Positions 51,573 to 61,600 of a stretch of DNA of 64,000 nucleotides are shown here, piece by piece. The DNA is from Pedobacter sp. W3I1 (lineage in GTDB: Bacteria; Bacteroidota; Bacteroidia; Sphingobacteriales; Sphingobacteriaceae), in assembly GCF_030816015.1 (NCBI RefSeq), contig NZ_JAUSXN010000001.1, positions 4,526,001 to 4,590,000 of the forward strand, read 5' to 3'. Below the pieces are notes generated by a model. That model ran no database searches. It saw only the letters and a program-made list of their open reading frames with translations, and was not told the DNA's origin. Each line of letters begins with the position of its first letter. The first letter of the stretch is position 1. The translations under genes were made by a program, and so were the position numbers.

Positions 51573-54524
51573 TTAACCAAAAGTTTCCCTGGCTTTGGCG
51601 ATGGCAGTGGCCATGTCGATACCTTCAGCTAAAACACCTGCAAAAAGATCACCGGTTTCTTTTAACCTATCCGGTGCGTTATGGATGGTAAAATGGCGCA
51701 TGGTAAGACCGGGTTTCACCTCTTCCCAATCAAGCGGCATGGAAACGGTGGCACCTGGTTTGGGCCTGAGGGAATACACGCCGGCAATGGTGGCGCCTGG
51801 CCTGTTCTGCAAAAAATCGAGGTACATTTTTCCCTTGCGGTTGGAGATCATCCGTTCCAGTGTGGTATAGGATGGCAGTTCACGGTGAACGAGTTTAACT
51901 ACCACCTGGGCAAATAATTGTGATTGGTCATAGCTGTATTTTGCGCTCAGGGGGATATAGATATGGATACCGGTTGATCCTGAAGTTTTTGCATACGAAG
52001 GCACGCCCATCGCATCCAGGACCGAATGGGTTACCCTTGCTGTCTCGATCACCTGTTCAAAAGTATTTTTATCGGGGTCCAGATCGATTACGCAGTAATC
52101 GGGATGGTCTGGTGAGGATACGCGACTGAACCAGGGGTTCATTTCTATGCACCCAAGTGTGGCCATCCAGAGCAGTGTTGCGCGGTCGTATCCGAGCAGG
52201 TATTCTTTCTCCTCCCCTTTTTCATTGGTATGTGGCATGGTATGCGCCCAGTCCGGAGCGGTTTCTGCTACGTTTTTCTGATAGAAACTCTGGCCATGGA
52301 TGCCGCCCGGAAATCTGTTCAGGGACATTGGCCTGTCTACCAGGTAAGGAATCATATAGGGTGCTACCTGATCATAATAATTGAACATGTCCCTTTTGCT
52401 GATCCCATCCTCCGGCCAGTAAAGTTTGTTCAGGTGGGTAAATTTGATCAGGTGCCCGTCGATTTTTTTCTCTACTGTTTCAGCTTTGCCCTCAAGAAGC
52501 AACTTATCCGGCATCGTATACTTTGGCCCGGCAAGTTTTAATGAACTTTTTTTTGCTTTTTCAACAAGCTGTATGGAATCATCTATATACTCATTGGGTT
52601 CTTCCACTATATCTGTGATAAGAGCGGGAATCTCCAGTACCACATCCATAGGATCTTTATCGGTACGCAGTCCCTTAAAAGAGGCCTGTCGCAGCCTTCC
52701 GTCCCGGCTGATTTCGGCAAACTCCACTTCGCATACCAGCTCCGGGAGCAGCCAGGTGGGTTTTGCACCGAGCCTGCGGGGGCGGAACCTCGAAGGTTCA
52801 TCCACATCGGGTTCGATATCAAAGGGGCAGGCACTTGTTTCCAATGGCGCAAAGCGCTTTAAAAGATCTTTTTGCAGGGCATCATTAAATCCGGTGCCCA
52901 CTTTGCCAATGTAACGCAGCACGCCGGATGAATCATATACCCCGAGGGCCAAAGCACTGAAAAACTTACCGGAACCTTCATTTTGCGTGTAGCCGGCGAT
53001 GATTACTTCCTGGCGGAGCTTGGCTTTAACCTTTAGCCAGTCGCGTGAGCGGATATCTCCTGTATAGGTGCTATCGGCTTTTTTGGCAATAATGCCTTCA
53101 AGTCCCATGCGTTTGGCTGTCTGATAAAACGCCTCACCATCTGCATCGAAAAAATGGCTGAGCCTTACTATACTGCCATCCTGCCCGGGCAATACGGCTT
53201 CCAGGATACTCCTTCTCTCTTTCAGGGTATAGGCGGTTAACAACTTTTTATCATACCAGATGATATCGAACACATAAAATACCAGGTTGAGTTCTTTCTC
53301 ACTTCTCCAGTTCTGAAGGGCGCCAAAAACGGGCATACCGATTTCGTCCAGCACTACAATTTCGCCATCCAGCACAAGATCCATATCCCAGCCTTCCAGT
53401 ATTTTATTGATAGGAGAAAACTGGTCATAAAGCAGGTTGTTTCTCGATACAAGCTCTACCTTGCCTTTTTCTACAAAGGCCAGCGCCCGGTAGCCGTCCC
53501 ACTTGATTTCGTATAACCATTCCGGATCATTAAAAGGCCTGTCTACCTGGGTGGCTTTCATTGCTTTGATTTCCCTGGGCATTTTTTCGGTGGGCGCTTT
53601 ATCCAGTAGTTCCTGAATATCATTACTTATTGCTAAGGCTGTTTTATTTTTGATTTTGCTTTTAGTGCCGCTCTTTTTGATACTTTTTTTGTCTTTATGA
53701 CTGTTTCCAGCTGTTTTAATGGCCTGGCTTTGGTCTTCAATGGCCCCGGCAGTCTCTCCGAGTTCGATCCAGACGGGCGCATGATCACTGGCTTTCTCCC
53801 AACCACGGACTTCTTTATCAACGCCTCCTTTTTGTAAACGCGCTGCAAGAAGTGGATTTAACAGGAAATGATCTAAACGCAGGCCGGCATCCCTGCCATA
53901 AGCATTGCGCAAGTAGTCCCAAAATGTGTAAATGCGCTCACCTGGGAAAAGTGTCCTGATCGCATCGGTCCATCCCTGGTTTACGAGCGCGGCATAGGCT
54001 TCCCTGCTTTCTGTTCTAAACAGGGCATTGTCTTTGAACTTTTCGGGCTTATAGGTATCCAGTTCGGTTGGCATGACGTTATAATCCCCAACGAGCATGA
54101 CGGGAAGGCCGGTATTTAATAAAGTTTTTGCGTGCCGGGAGAGACGCGAGAACCAGCGGAGTTTATAATCAAATTTTGGCCCGGGATAGGGATTTCCGTT
54201 TGGAAGATACAGGCATCCGATCACTATACCAAAGGTAAATCCTTCGATGTAGCGGCTATGGGTAAAGGTTTCATCTTCCCCCGGGAGATCCTCCCTTAGC
54301 TGTCTGATGGGTTCTTTGGAGAGGATCGCCACGCCATTCCAGCTTTTTTCGCCGCGCCATATGGCATGGTAACCCGCATCTTTGATTGCTTTTTCGGGAA
54401 AATGGCCGCTTTCACATTTGAGTTCCTGAAGGCATACCACATCCGGCCCTGCCCGGGCAAGCCAACGCAGGAGTATAGCCAGCCTGCCGTTTATACCATT
54501 GATGTTATAGGTAGCAATCTTCAT
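51573..54524 (-). CDS. Exonuclease III - LigD ligase - LigD polymerase fusion, 983 aa
   Basis: Residues 1 to about 258 form a complete exonuclease III/AP endonuclease domain: TYNINGINGR, the magnesium glutamate in CLQELKCE (E34), CLYLPNGNPY, VGDYNVMPTELD, RLDHFLLNP and the catalytic histidine in KASDHAPVWIEL. A basic linker (about 260-310) leads to an ATP-dependent ligase domain with the lysine in LYEIKWDGYRALAF (near 341) and the OB-fold end VCEVEFAEIS. Then comes a LigD polymerase/primase domain (about 680-983) with IKFTHLNKLYWPEDG, IDLDP, SGSTGIHIYIP and MYLDFLQN. The normal LigD phosphoesterase is absent. These activities would trim or clean 3' ends, fill in and seal breaks. No Ku gene is seen here. 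Start ATG at 54524. Confidence 0.9.
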   Translation of the reverse strand: MKIATYNINGINGRLAILLRWLARAGPDVVCLQELKCESGHFPEKAIKDAGYHAIWRGEKSWNGVAILSKEPIRQLREDLPGEDETFTHSRYIEGFTFGIVIGCLYLPNGNPYPGPKFDYKLRWFSRLSRHAKTLLNTGLPVMLVGDYNVMPTELDTYKPEKFKDNALFRTESREAYAALVNQGWTDAIRTLFPGERIYTFWDYLRNAYGRDAGLRLDHFLLNPLLAARLQKGGVDKEVRGWEKASDHAPVWIELGETAGAIEDQSQAIKTAGNSHKDKKSIKKSGTKSKIKNKTALAISNDIQELLDKAPTEKMPREIKAMKATQVDRPFNDPEWLYEIKWDGYRALAFVEKGKVELVSRNNLLYDQFSPINKILEGWDMDLVLDGEIVVLDEIGMPVFGALQNWRSEKELNLVFYVFDIIWYDKKLLTAYTLKERRSILEAVLPGQDGSIVRLSHFFDADGEAFYQTAKRMGLEGIIAKKADSTYTGDIRSRDWLKVKAKLRQEVIIAGYTQNEGSGKFFSALALGVYDSSGVLRYIGKVGTGFNDALQKDLLKRFAPLETSACPFDIEPDVDEPSRFRPRRLGAKPTWLLPELVCEVEFAEISRDGRLRQASFKGLRTDKDPMDVVLEIPALITDIVEEPNEYIDDSIQLVEKAKKSSLKLAGPKYTMPDKLLLEGKAETVEKKIDGHLIKFTHLNKLYWPEDGISKRDMFNYYDQVAPYMIPYLVDRPMSLNRFPGGIHGQSFYQKNVAETAPDWAHTMPHTNEKGEEKEYLLGYDRATLLWMATLGCIEMNPWFSRVSSPDHPDYCVIDLDPDKNTFEQVIETARVTHSVLDAMGVPSYAKTSGSTGIHIYIPLSAKYSYDQSQLFAQVVVKLVHRELPSYTTLERMISNRKGKMYLDFLQNRPGATIAGVYSLRPKPGATVSMPLDWEEVKPGLTMRHFTIHNAPDRLKETGDLFAGVLAEGIDMATAIAKARETFG

Positions 54525-54543
54525 TTCAAATCTTTAAAGACCA

Positions 54544-54567
54544 AAAAGCCCCTTCGGGGCTTCTTTA
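54544..54567 (-). terminator. Intrinsic terminator, usable in both directions
   Basis: AAGCCCC and GGGGCTT pair around TTC, flanked by A-run on the left and T-rich bases on the right. It ends the small minus-strand gene at 54565 and separates it from the fusion gene. Confidence 0.75.
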
Positions 54568-54726
54568 TTTTTTTACCTTCTTTTCGATATCCTTACGCTG
54601 GTTGGATGCTCCTTTTTTAGCTTCCCTGATCTCAGATGGTTTTACATCGAGTTTATCTGCTTCGTATTTAATCTCATGGGCCTGGTTGGAAACTGAATTC
54701 CGCTCCACTTTTGTTCCTCTTGGCAT
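54565..54726 (-). CDS. Small basic protein of 53 aa (DUF3606-like)
   Basis: Reads MPRGTKVERNSVSNQAHEIK, followed by YEADKLDVKPSEIREAKKGA and ends in KKVKK. Helical, lysine-rich and short, with the VKPSEIREA segment like the DUF3606 family of small Bacteroidota/Proteobacteria proteins, which is my best guess. A terminator follows directly after the stop codon. Function is not known; it lies between two repair genes. Confidence 0.6.
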   Translation of the reverse strand: MPRGTKVERNSVSNQAHEIKYEADKLDVKPSEIREAKKGASNQRKDIEKKVKK

Positions 54727-54855
54727 AATTAAAAAATTTAGGTGAATTTTTTATATAACAGCTTTAAACGGCTATAGTTTTAATTGGGTTGATTGAAACT
54801 AAACAGCGGCAAATAAAAACTAAATGGGCATTGGGTATGTTAAAAAAATAAAAAG

Positions 54856-55044
54856 ATGATTATGGGATTTATTAAACATGCACTTATCGGCATCGCGATT
54901 TATGAAGGGATTAAATACCTGACTAAAAAAGACATACTGGGTTATTCTAAACTTGACGAGCTAAAGGAAAAAGCACCGGGGTGGATAGAGAAAGCAAAAA
55001 CCGCCACAAATGACATAAAGGCCGGGCATCTGCCCGAGCTTTAA
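54856..55044 (+). CDS. Small membrane-anchored protein, 62 aa (YtxH-like)
   Basis: A short hydrophobic N-terminus (MGFIKHALIGIAIYEGIKYL) is followed by a charged helix (LDELKEKAPGWIEKAKTATN). The layout is like small YtxH-type stress proteins. Its own terminator follows at 55052. Start could be 54856 or 54862. Confidence 0.6.
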   Translation: MIMGFIKHALIGIAIYEGIKYLTKKDILGYSKLDELKEKAPGWIEKAKTATNDIKAGHLPEL

Positions 55045-55051
55045 CAGGACG

Positions 55052-55080
55052 GGCCGCTACACGTGGCCTTTTCTTTTTTT
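55052..55080 (+). terminator. Intrinsic terminator of the small gene at 54856
   Basis: GGCCGC pairs with GTGGCC around TACAC, then TTTTCTTTTTTT, eight bases past the stop. Confidence 0.8.
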
Positions 55081-55097
55081 AAACGAAACAATTAAAA

Positions 55098-55556
55098 ATG
55101 AGCATACAGAATATCCATTACCTGGAATCCCTTTTAAGCGCAGAGCAGATTACAGCACTGCAGAAGGCAGCTGAACGCCATTCACAGCAGTCCAATATGG
55201 ATTTTAAAATCCATTCGGTTGATGGCAATGTGATACAGGTGGAAACGAGCCAGGACGAAACATCCTCGGGGAAATATGCCACCCGGCAGATGCTTGTTAA
55301 ACGTACCGAAGAACTGCTCAAGAAGCGGCTTCCGGGATTTGAAATACAGGTTACCGCAAATGCTGTTTTACCCGCTCCAACCGATGTGGTCAACGTTTCA
55401 TGGATCGAAAAAAAAATGCAGCAAAAGGGACTACGGATCAAGCAAATTGCCTTCGAAACCGGAATTGACCGGGAAAGCATCTCTGACTGGATAACGGGCA
55501 AAAGATCTATGGGCAAAACCGTTAAGGCGATGTTCTATTTCTACCTGTCAAAATAA
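55098..55556 (+). CDS. HTH protein upstream of ligD, 152 aa
   Basis: The first 95 residues are charged and likely helical plus a strand segment (MDFKIHSVDGNVIQVETSQD). The last 50 form a helix-turn-helix of the lambda-repressor type: KGLRIKQIAFETGIDRESIS, then DWITGKRSMGKTVKAMFYFY. It ends 24 bases before ligD, and both are probably on one message, so it may control or assist the repair genes. I do not recognise the N-terminal domain. Confidence 0.6.
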   Translation: MSIQNIHYLESLLSAEQITALQKAAERHSQQSNMDFKIHSVDGNVIQVETSQDETSSGKYATRQMLVKRTEELLKKRLPGFEIQVTANAVLPAPTDVVNVSWIEKKMQQKGLRIKQIAFETGIDRESISDWITGKRSMGKTVKAMFYFYLSK

Positions 55557-55580
55557 CGGTAACAGTTAAGTTCTAAAGCT

Positions 55581-58382
55581 ATGGCAGAACGCAAAAACCA
55601 TCATCCGGATACCGGGGGCATGCCTGAGCATGTCGATCCGATGCTCTGTACCCTGGTAAAAGCGCCCGTTGAAAGCGGGGAATATTTGTATGAGCTCAAA
55701 TGGGACGGCTACCGCATGATCTCCAGGGTAGAAAATAAACAGGTGAGGATGAATTCCCGCAGCGGTTTGGATTATACAGTTAAATATCCCTTAATTGCCG
55801 AGGCCTTACTGTCACTGAGCCATGACCTGATGATCGACGGCGAGGTTGTGGTGCTGAATGAGGAGGGCAAACCTGATTTTGATACACTCCAGCTTTATAA
55901 CGGCAAAAGAACACCCATCCGTTACTGCGTATTTGACCTGTTGTACCTTGATGGGAACAGCCTGATGGAGCTTCCCCTTTACCAGCGCAAAGGGCTCCTG
56001 GAAACCCTTATTAAAAAAAACGATATTTTCCTATTCAGTGAGAGTTTTGAAGATGGAAAGGCGCTTTATGAAAAAGTACTGGAAGATAACCTGGAAGGGA
56101 TTGTTGCCAAGAAAAAAGACAGCACTTATATCCCCGGATCGAGGGGATATGAATGGTTGAAGGTTCCTACACGTAAGCGCCAGGAATTCGTGATCGGTGG
56201 ATGGGCGGAATCTGATAAATCGAGGTCTTTCAAATCCCTGCTGTTTGGGGCTTATGAAAACGGAAAGCTGCAATGGATCGGGCGTTCTGGTGGAGGGTAC
56301 AAACAGTCGGAAATGCCGGGTATCCTAAAACAGTTACAGGAGATTGAAACCTCAAAATCGCCCTTTGAAAACAAAATCCTGGACACAAAAGGTGCTAAAA
56401 CCCATTACGTTAAACCCCACCTTGTTGCCAATTTTGAATTTGCCACCTGGACCAAATCCGGAAGGATACGCAAACCTGCTACCTTCCTGGGATTCCGTAA
56501 AGATAAAGACCCAAAAGATGTGGTACTCGAAGTGCCACAGGAAATTCAGGCCTTGGAAGAGGTTTTGCAAGAGCAGCAGGAAGAAGAATCCGGAGAGGAA
56601 CAGCAAATAAATGCTGGTGATCAGGAAAATATCAAGAATCCTGATCTTGACAAGTATCATAAAAAACGAAGCTTCGATATTACGCCTGAACCTGAAGGAG
56701 GCAGCCCCGAAAGTGAAAAGCTGCTTTTTGTGGTCCAGAAACACAATGCCTCCCATCTGCATTATGATTTCAGGCTGGAGATCAGGGGTGTACTAAAATC
56801 ATGGGCAGTACCAAAAGGGCCATCTATGGATCCTGCAGACCACCGCCTGGCCATGGAAGTGGAAGACCACCCTTTTGATTATAAAGATTTTGAGGGAATT
56901 ATCCCCGAGGGACAGTATGGCGGGGGTACGGTTATGGTATGGGACCAGGGCACATACGAACCGGCAGAAAAAATATTGGGCAAAAAAGAGCAGGAACACT
57001 GGTTGCTTTCCTCTTACTATAAAAACAAACTCAGTATTGTCCTGCACGGAAAAAAACTCAAGGGCAGGTTCAACCTGGTGAAAACCTACGGCAAGGCGGA
57101 AAATGCCTGGCTGCTGACCAAGGTTAAGGACGGCGAAGAACTTGATATGGATATCACTAAAAAGGATCAGTCTGTTATTTCCGGCCTTACTATACTAGAA
57201 ATCGCAATGGACAGCCATTCAAAGGTTTGGCAGAGCAACCGCAGCAATGCCGGAGAGGTTGAATCAAAGACCAATGAAGAAGAAGCGGAACTGGAAGCTG
57301 AGCTGGCTGGCCCGGAAATACTGGATGAACCGAGCGATGAAGGGGAAATGGTAAGGCAGGTTATACATGCTACCATTGGCGCTCTTTTCCCCAAATTAAA
57401 GAACAAACGCTCTACCCGCAGCAAGCAATCAACGGAGAGCAACTGGAACAAAATTTTTGAAGAGAAGATCAAATCTGAAGGGACGATAGTGATTGAAAAA
57501 GAAACCCTGCAACTTACCAATATCGAAAAGAAACTTTGGAAAAGGCTCAATAAAGCCGGCCTGATTGCCTATTACAATAGTATTGCTGAATACCTATTAC
57601 CACATATCAAAAACCGTCCATTGTCCCTGTATATCAAAAATATCAGCGCCGGAGCACCGGGGTTTTATATCAAGGATATGGAAGGCTTCGAGCCAGATTT
57701 TATGGATATTCACTCTACAGTAAGGAAACATAAAGTAAAGAGCAAAGCAGATGTAATCGATTATGCGGTTTGCAATAACCTGCCTTCCCTGTTATGGCTG
57801 ATCAATCTCGGCTGCATCGACATCAACCCGTGGAACTCGGTTACTTCAAACCCTGAGCAGCCTGATTATATCGCCATAGACCTTGATCCATCTGATGAAG
57901 ACTTTAAAAAAGTGATAAGAACCGCGCAGGCGGCAAGGAAATATTTACAGGAAAAAGGTCTTGTTGCCTTTATTAAAACATCGGGCAAGACAGGTATGCA
58001 TATATTCATCCCCTGCAAAGGTTTCACCTATCCGCAGGCGAGGCAGCTGGCAGAACATATCTGCGCTGAAATCCATAATAGGGTACCCCTGTTCACTACG
58101 CTTGAAGTTTCTGTGGAAAAAAGGGGTAAAAAGCTGTTTGTAGATTTCTCCCAGAACGATCAAGGCGATACACTTGCATCGGTTTACTCGGTGAGGCCGG
58201 CCAGGGAGCCTAATGTTTCTGCACCCCTGGAATGGAATGAACTTAACAACGATATCAAACCATCAGACTTTACAGTAGAAAATATGCTGGTAAGATTAAA
58301 GGAAAAAGGCGATCTATGGAAAGACCTGCAGAGTCTAAAGATCAAATCCAAAAACACAAAGATCTTGCGCCAACTATTTTAA
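55581..58382 (+). CDS. ligD: LigD DNA repair protein, ligase-phosphoesterase-polymerase order, 933 aa
   Basis: An ATP-dependent ligase domain comes first (about 15-310) with the lysine K40 in YELKWDGYRMI and the OB end VANFEFATWTKSG. The 3'-phosphoesterase module (about 350-510) follows, keeping QKHNASHLHYDFRLE, VEDHPFDYKDFEGI (the metal and catalytic residues). The polymerase domain (about 640-930) has LGCIDINPW, IDLDPSDED, SGKTGMHIFIP and KLFVDFSQND. LigD works with Ku in non-homologous end joining: it cleans 3' ends, fills and seals. The order is unlike the common PE-ligase-polymerase or polymerase-PE-ligase. A long acidic/charged linker lies at about 510-635. Confidence 0.93.
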   Translation: MAERKNHHPDTGGMPEHVDPMLCTLVKAPVESGEYLYELKWDGYRMISRVENKQVRMNSRSGLDYTVKYPLIAEALLSLSHDLMIDGEVVVLNEEGKPDFDTLQLYNGKRTPIRYCVFDLLYLDGNSLMELPLYQRKGLLETLIKKNDIFLFSESFEDGKALYEKVLEDNLEGIVAKKKDSTYIPGSRGYEWLKVPTRKRQEFVIGGWAESDKSRSFKSLLFGAYENGKLQWIGRSGGGYKQSEMPGILKQLQEIETSKSPFENKILDTKGAKTHYVKPHLVANFEFATWTKSGRIRKPATFLGFRKDKDPKDVVLEVPQEIQALEEVLQEQQEEESGEEQQINAGDQENIKNPDLDKYHKKRSFDITPEPEGGSPESEKLLFVVQKHNASHLHYDFRLEIRGVLKSWAVPKGPSMDPADHRLAMEVEDHPFDYKDFEGIIPEGQYGGGTVMVWDQGTYEPAEKILGKKEQEHWLLSSYYKNKLSIVLHGKKLKGRFNLVKTYGKAENAWLLTKVKDGEELDMDITKKDQSVISGLTILEIAMDSHSKVWQSNRSNAGEVESKTNEEEAELEAELAGPEILDEPSDEGEMVRQVIHATIGALFPKLKNKRSTRSKQSTESNWNKIFEEKIKSEGTIVIEKETLQLTNIEKKLWKRLNKAGLIAYYNSIAEYLLPHIKNRPLSLYIKNISAGAPGFYIKDMEGFEPDFMDIHSTVRKHKVKSKADVIDYAVCNNLPSLLWLINLGCIDINPWNSVTSNPEQPDYIAIDLDPSDEDFKKVIRTAQAARKYLQEKGLVAFIKTSGKTGMHIFIPCKGFTYPQARQLAEHICAEIHNRVPLFTTLEVSVEKRGKKLFVDFSQNDQGDTLASVYSVRPAREPNVSAPLEWNELNNDIKPSDFTVENMLVRLKEKGDLWKDLQSLKIKSKNTKILRQLF

Positions 58383-58653
58383 AGCATGCTTAACAAATGC
58401 AATAATTGAATTTTTATGGAACAGTAAAAGTACCGCCCCGCCCGTTTCCTTTTATCCACCAAAATCATTTAATGATTGTTTTTATATGGCTTCAAAAAAC
58501 AACATAACGAACAATAAAAGAAACTTCGAAAAGCGAGAAATAATGAAGCAAATTCGCCAATATCTACCTCGCGCCTATAGCTAAAGAGAAATCAGGCGCA
58601 GTCATTAGCTTCGAGCGATATACTTTCTTTCCGTCGTAACCATCCTTCACTTT

Positions 58654-61600
58654 TTACTTAAAATTCCTGCCGCCATGGAAAGCATCCTTTGGCACTTCTT
58701 CCCTGACCTGTGCTCTTTTGTTCTGGGCTAGATAAGGAGCGGACTTCTCATCTCCCCTGGCCAAGGTCAGCACCGGCAGATCATCCATTTCCCTTTGAAC
58801 GAGTTTGCTCAGCATTTTGGTAAAATCAAAACACCTGCTGACAATCACATGAACGACCTGCCCTTCCCGCTGCAAGCGGCCTTCCACCATCAGGAGCCTC
58901 GCATGCAGGATCTCTTTCCGGTAAGTTTCAAAGAGCTTTTCAAAAACCACCAGATTGGAAAACCCAGTCTCATCTTCGATTGTAATGAAACACACCCCAC
59001 CAGCCGTTCCGGGGCGCTGGCGGACCAGGACCAAACCTGCTACTTTTACCAGTTGCCCATCGGTTGCATCATTATTGATCGCATGGCACGAACGGATATT
59101 GAGCATATCAAGTTGGGCGCGCACAAAACTCACCGGATGTGCCTTCAGGGATAAACCAACAGTAGCATAATCCTGAACCACATGTTCACCCTTGCTCATC
59201 AGCGGCAGCGACACCTGCGTTTCCAATACACTTTCCGAGACCTGCCCCTTGAAAAGCTCCACAGGCATATCCTGCAAAGCAGAGACCTCCCAAAGCGCCT
59301 TGCGCCTATCCATACCCATGGAACCGAAAGCATCCGCATCTGCCAGCTTTTCCAAAGCGCCAAGTGATACCCCCGCATCACGCAGGGCAGTGATTGTTTG
59401 ATAACCATCTCCCCTCCCGTTTACCAGGATATCCATTTCATCCTCCCGGATCCCTTTAATCTCCCGGAATCCCAGACGAAGTGCAAAATACTTTCCCGAC
59501 TTTTCTTCCAGCCTATTGTCCCATAAAGAACAGTTCACATCTACTTCCCGCACCTCAACGCCATGCTTCTGCGCATCAATTACAATCTGTGCAGGCTGAT
59601 AGAACCCCATCGGCATGCTGTTCAAAAGCGCTGCTGCAAAAACATCAGGATAATAATGTTTCAGCCAGCAGGATACATAAACCAGCAGGGCGAAACTGGC
59701 GGCATGGCTTTCCGGGAAGCCGTAACTTCCGAAACCCTCGAGCTGTTTGAAAATGCGTTTGGCAAATTCAAGGGTATAACCTTTTGCGAGCATGCCATCA
59801 ATCAGTTTCTTTTCATACTGGTTTACCAGCCCCTTAAATTTAAAAGTAGCCATACTCCGCCGCAGACCATCAGCCTCGGCAGGAGTAAAACCGGCCGCAA
59901 CAATCGCAATTTTCATGGCCTGTTCCTGAAATAGCGGAACGCCTAAGGTCCTGCCCAGGATTTCCTCTAGTTCTTTTGAGGGATATACTACCGGCTCCTC
60001 TCCATTCCTTCTTCGCAGGTAAGGATGCACCATATCTCCCTGGATCGGTCCGGGACGGACAATGGCCACCTCGATCACAAGATCATAGAATTCCCTTGGC
60101 TTTAGCCTTGGGAGCATGGACATCTGCGCCCGGCTTTCAATCTGAAAAACACCCAGCGTATCCGCCAGACAAATCATATCATAAACATCGGGATCATCCT
60201 GGGGGATATTGGCAAGCGTGAACTGTTTGCCATAATGATCCCTGCAAAGATCAAAACATTTGCGGATACAGGTCAGCATGCCCAGTGCCAGCACATCCAC
60301 TTTTAAAAAGCCCAATGCATCAATATCGTCCTTGTTCCACTCGATATTAGTCCTGTCTTCCATACGGGCGTTGAGGATCGGGCAGAGATCAGTGAGTTTG
60401 CCCTGGGTCACCACAAATCCGCCTGTATGCTGGCCGAGCTGACGGGGAAAGCCCATCATCTGCCTGGTCAACTCTAATGTTTTTTTCAGGTGCGGGTCAT
60501 CGGGGTTTAAGCCCTGCTCCGTTACCCGCTTTCCCTCAAACCATTCATCGGTAAATTCCCAGATCGAACTGGAAAGTCGGTTTATCGTATCCACCGATAA
60601 TCCCATGGCCTTGCCCACATCCCTGATCGCCCCTTTCTGATGTTGCTGAGTGACCGTAGCTACAATGGCCGCCCGGTCACGGCCATACTTATCATAAATA
60701 TACTGGATGATCTCTTCTCTCCGCTCGTGCTCAAAGTCAACATCAATATCCGGCGGCTCATTCCTGGCAGGAGAAATAAAGCGCTCAAAGAGCACATCAA
60801 ATTTCATCGGATTAACCGAAGTGATCCCCAGAACAAAACAGATTGCAGAATTCGCTGCAGATCCACGCCCCTGGCAAAGTATTCCCCGGGAGCGTGCCTC
60901 CCGGACGATATCCTCCACAAACAGAAAGTAATTGGCATAATCCATCTGTTTGACAAAAGCCATCTCATAATGGATCATATTTACTACCTTTTCAGGAACT
61001 ACTTCGCCATAAAACTCATGCGCACCTTTCCAGGTCAGGTATTCGAGTTCTTCCAGCGGCGAGTGGCCACTTTGATTGATCTCTTCGGGATATACATATT
61101 TAAGCTCATTCAAAGAAAACGTGCAGGCTTCTGATATTTCCATGGTATTACTGATCGCCTCGGGGTATTTACGGAACAGGCGGTGCATTTCTTCGACCGG
61201 CTTTAAATAACGTTCTGCATTCTGGTGTAAACGGAAACCGGCTTCCTGGATGGTGCATTTTTCACGCACACAGGTTAAAATATCCTGTAATTCCCTGCGT
61301 GCCGGCTCATGGTAATGTACATCGCCTGTTGCTGCAACAGGGATGTTATACCAATCAGAAAGCTGGCGGATGCGAAAGATCAGTTTATCATCATTGCCCA
61401 GGTAACTGCGTGTGGCAGAAAGATAAAGCTGTCCCGATAAAGCTTCTTTATATTCACTGATGTGTTTAACAAAAGAATCCTCAAAATTAAAATGGCGGTT
61501 CAGCACACCCGGCATGACTATGGTAAAAAGTATGCCTTTGGCGTGTTCATAAACATCCGCTTTATGTAGGTGGCATTTACCTTTTTCCGCACGGAGGTTG

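Noticed and set aside
51573..58382. A Ku gene beside the LigD genes
   Set aside because: Searched all small and mid-size frames here; none resembles Ku.
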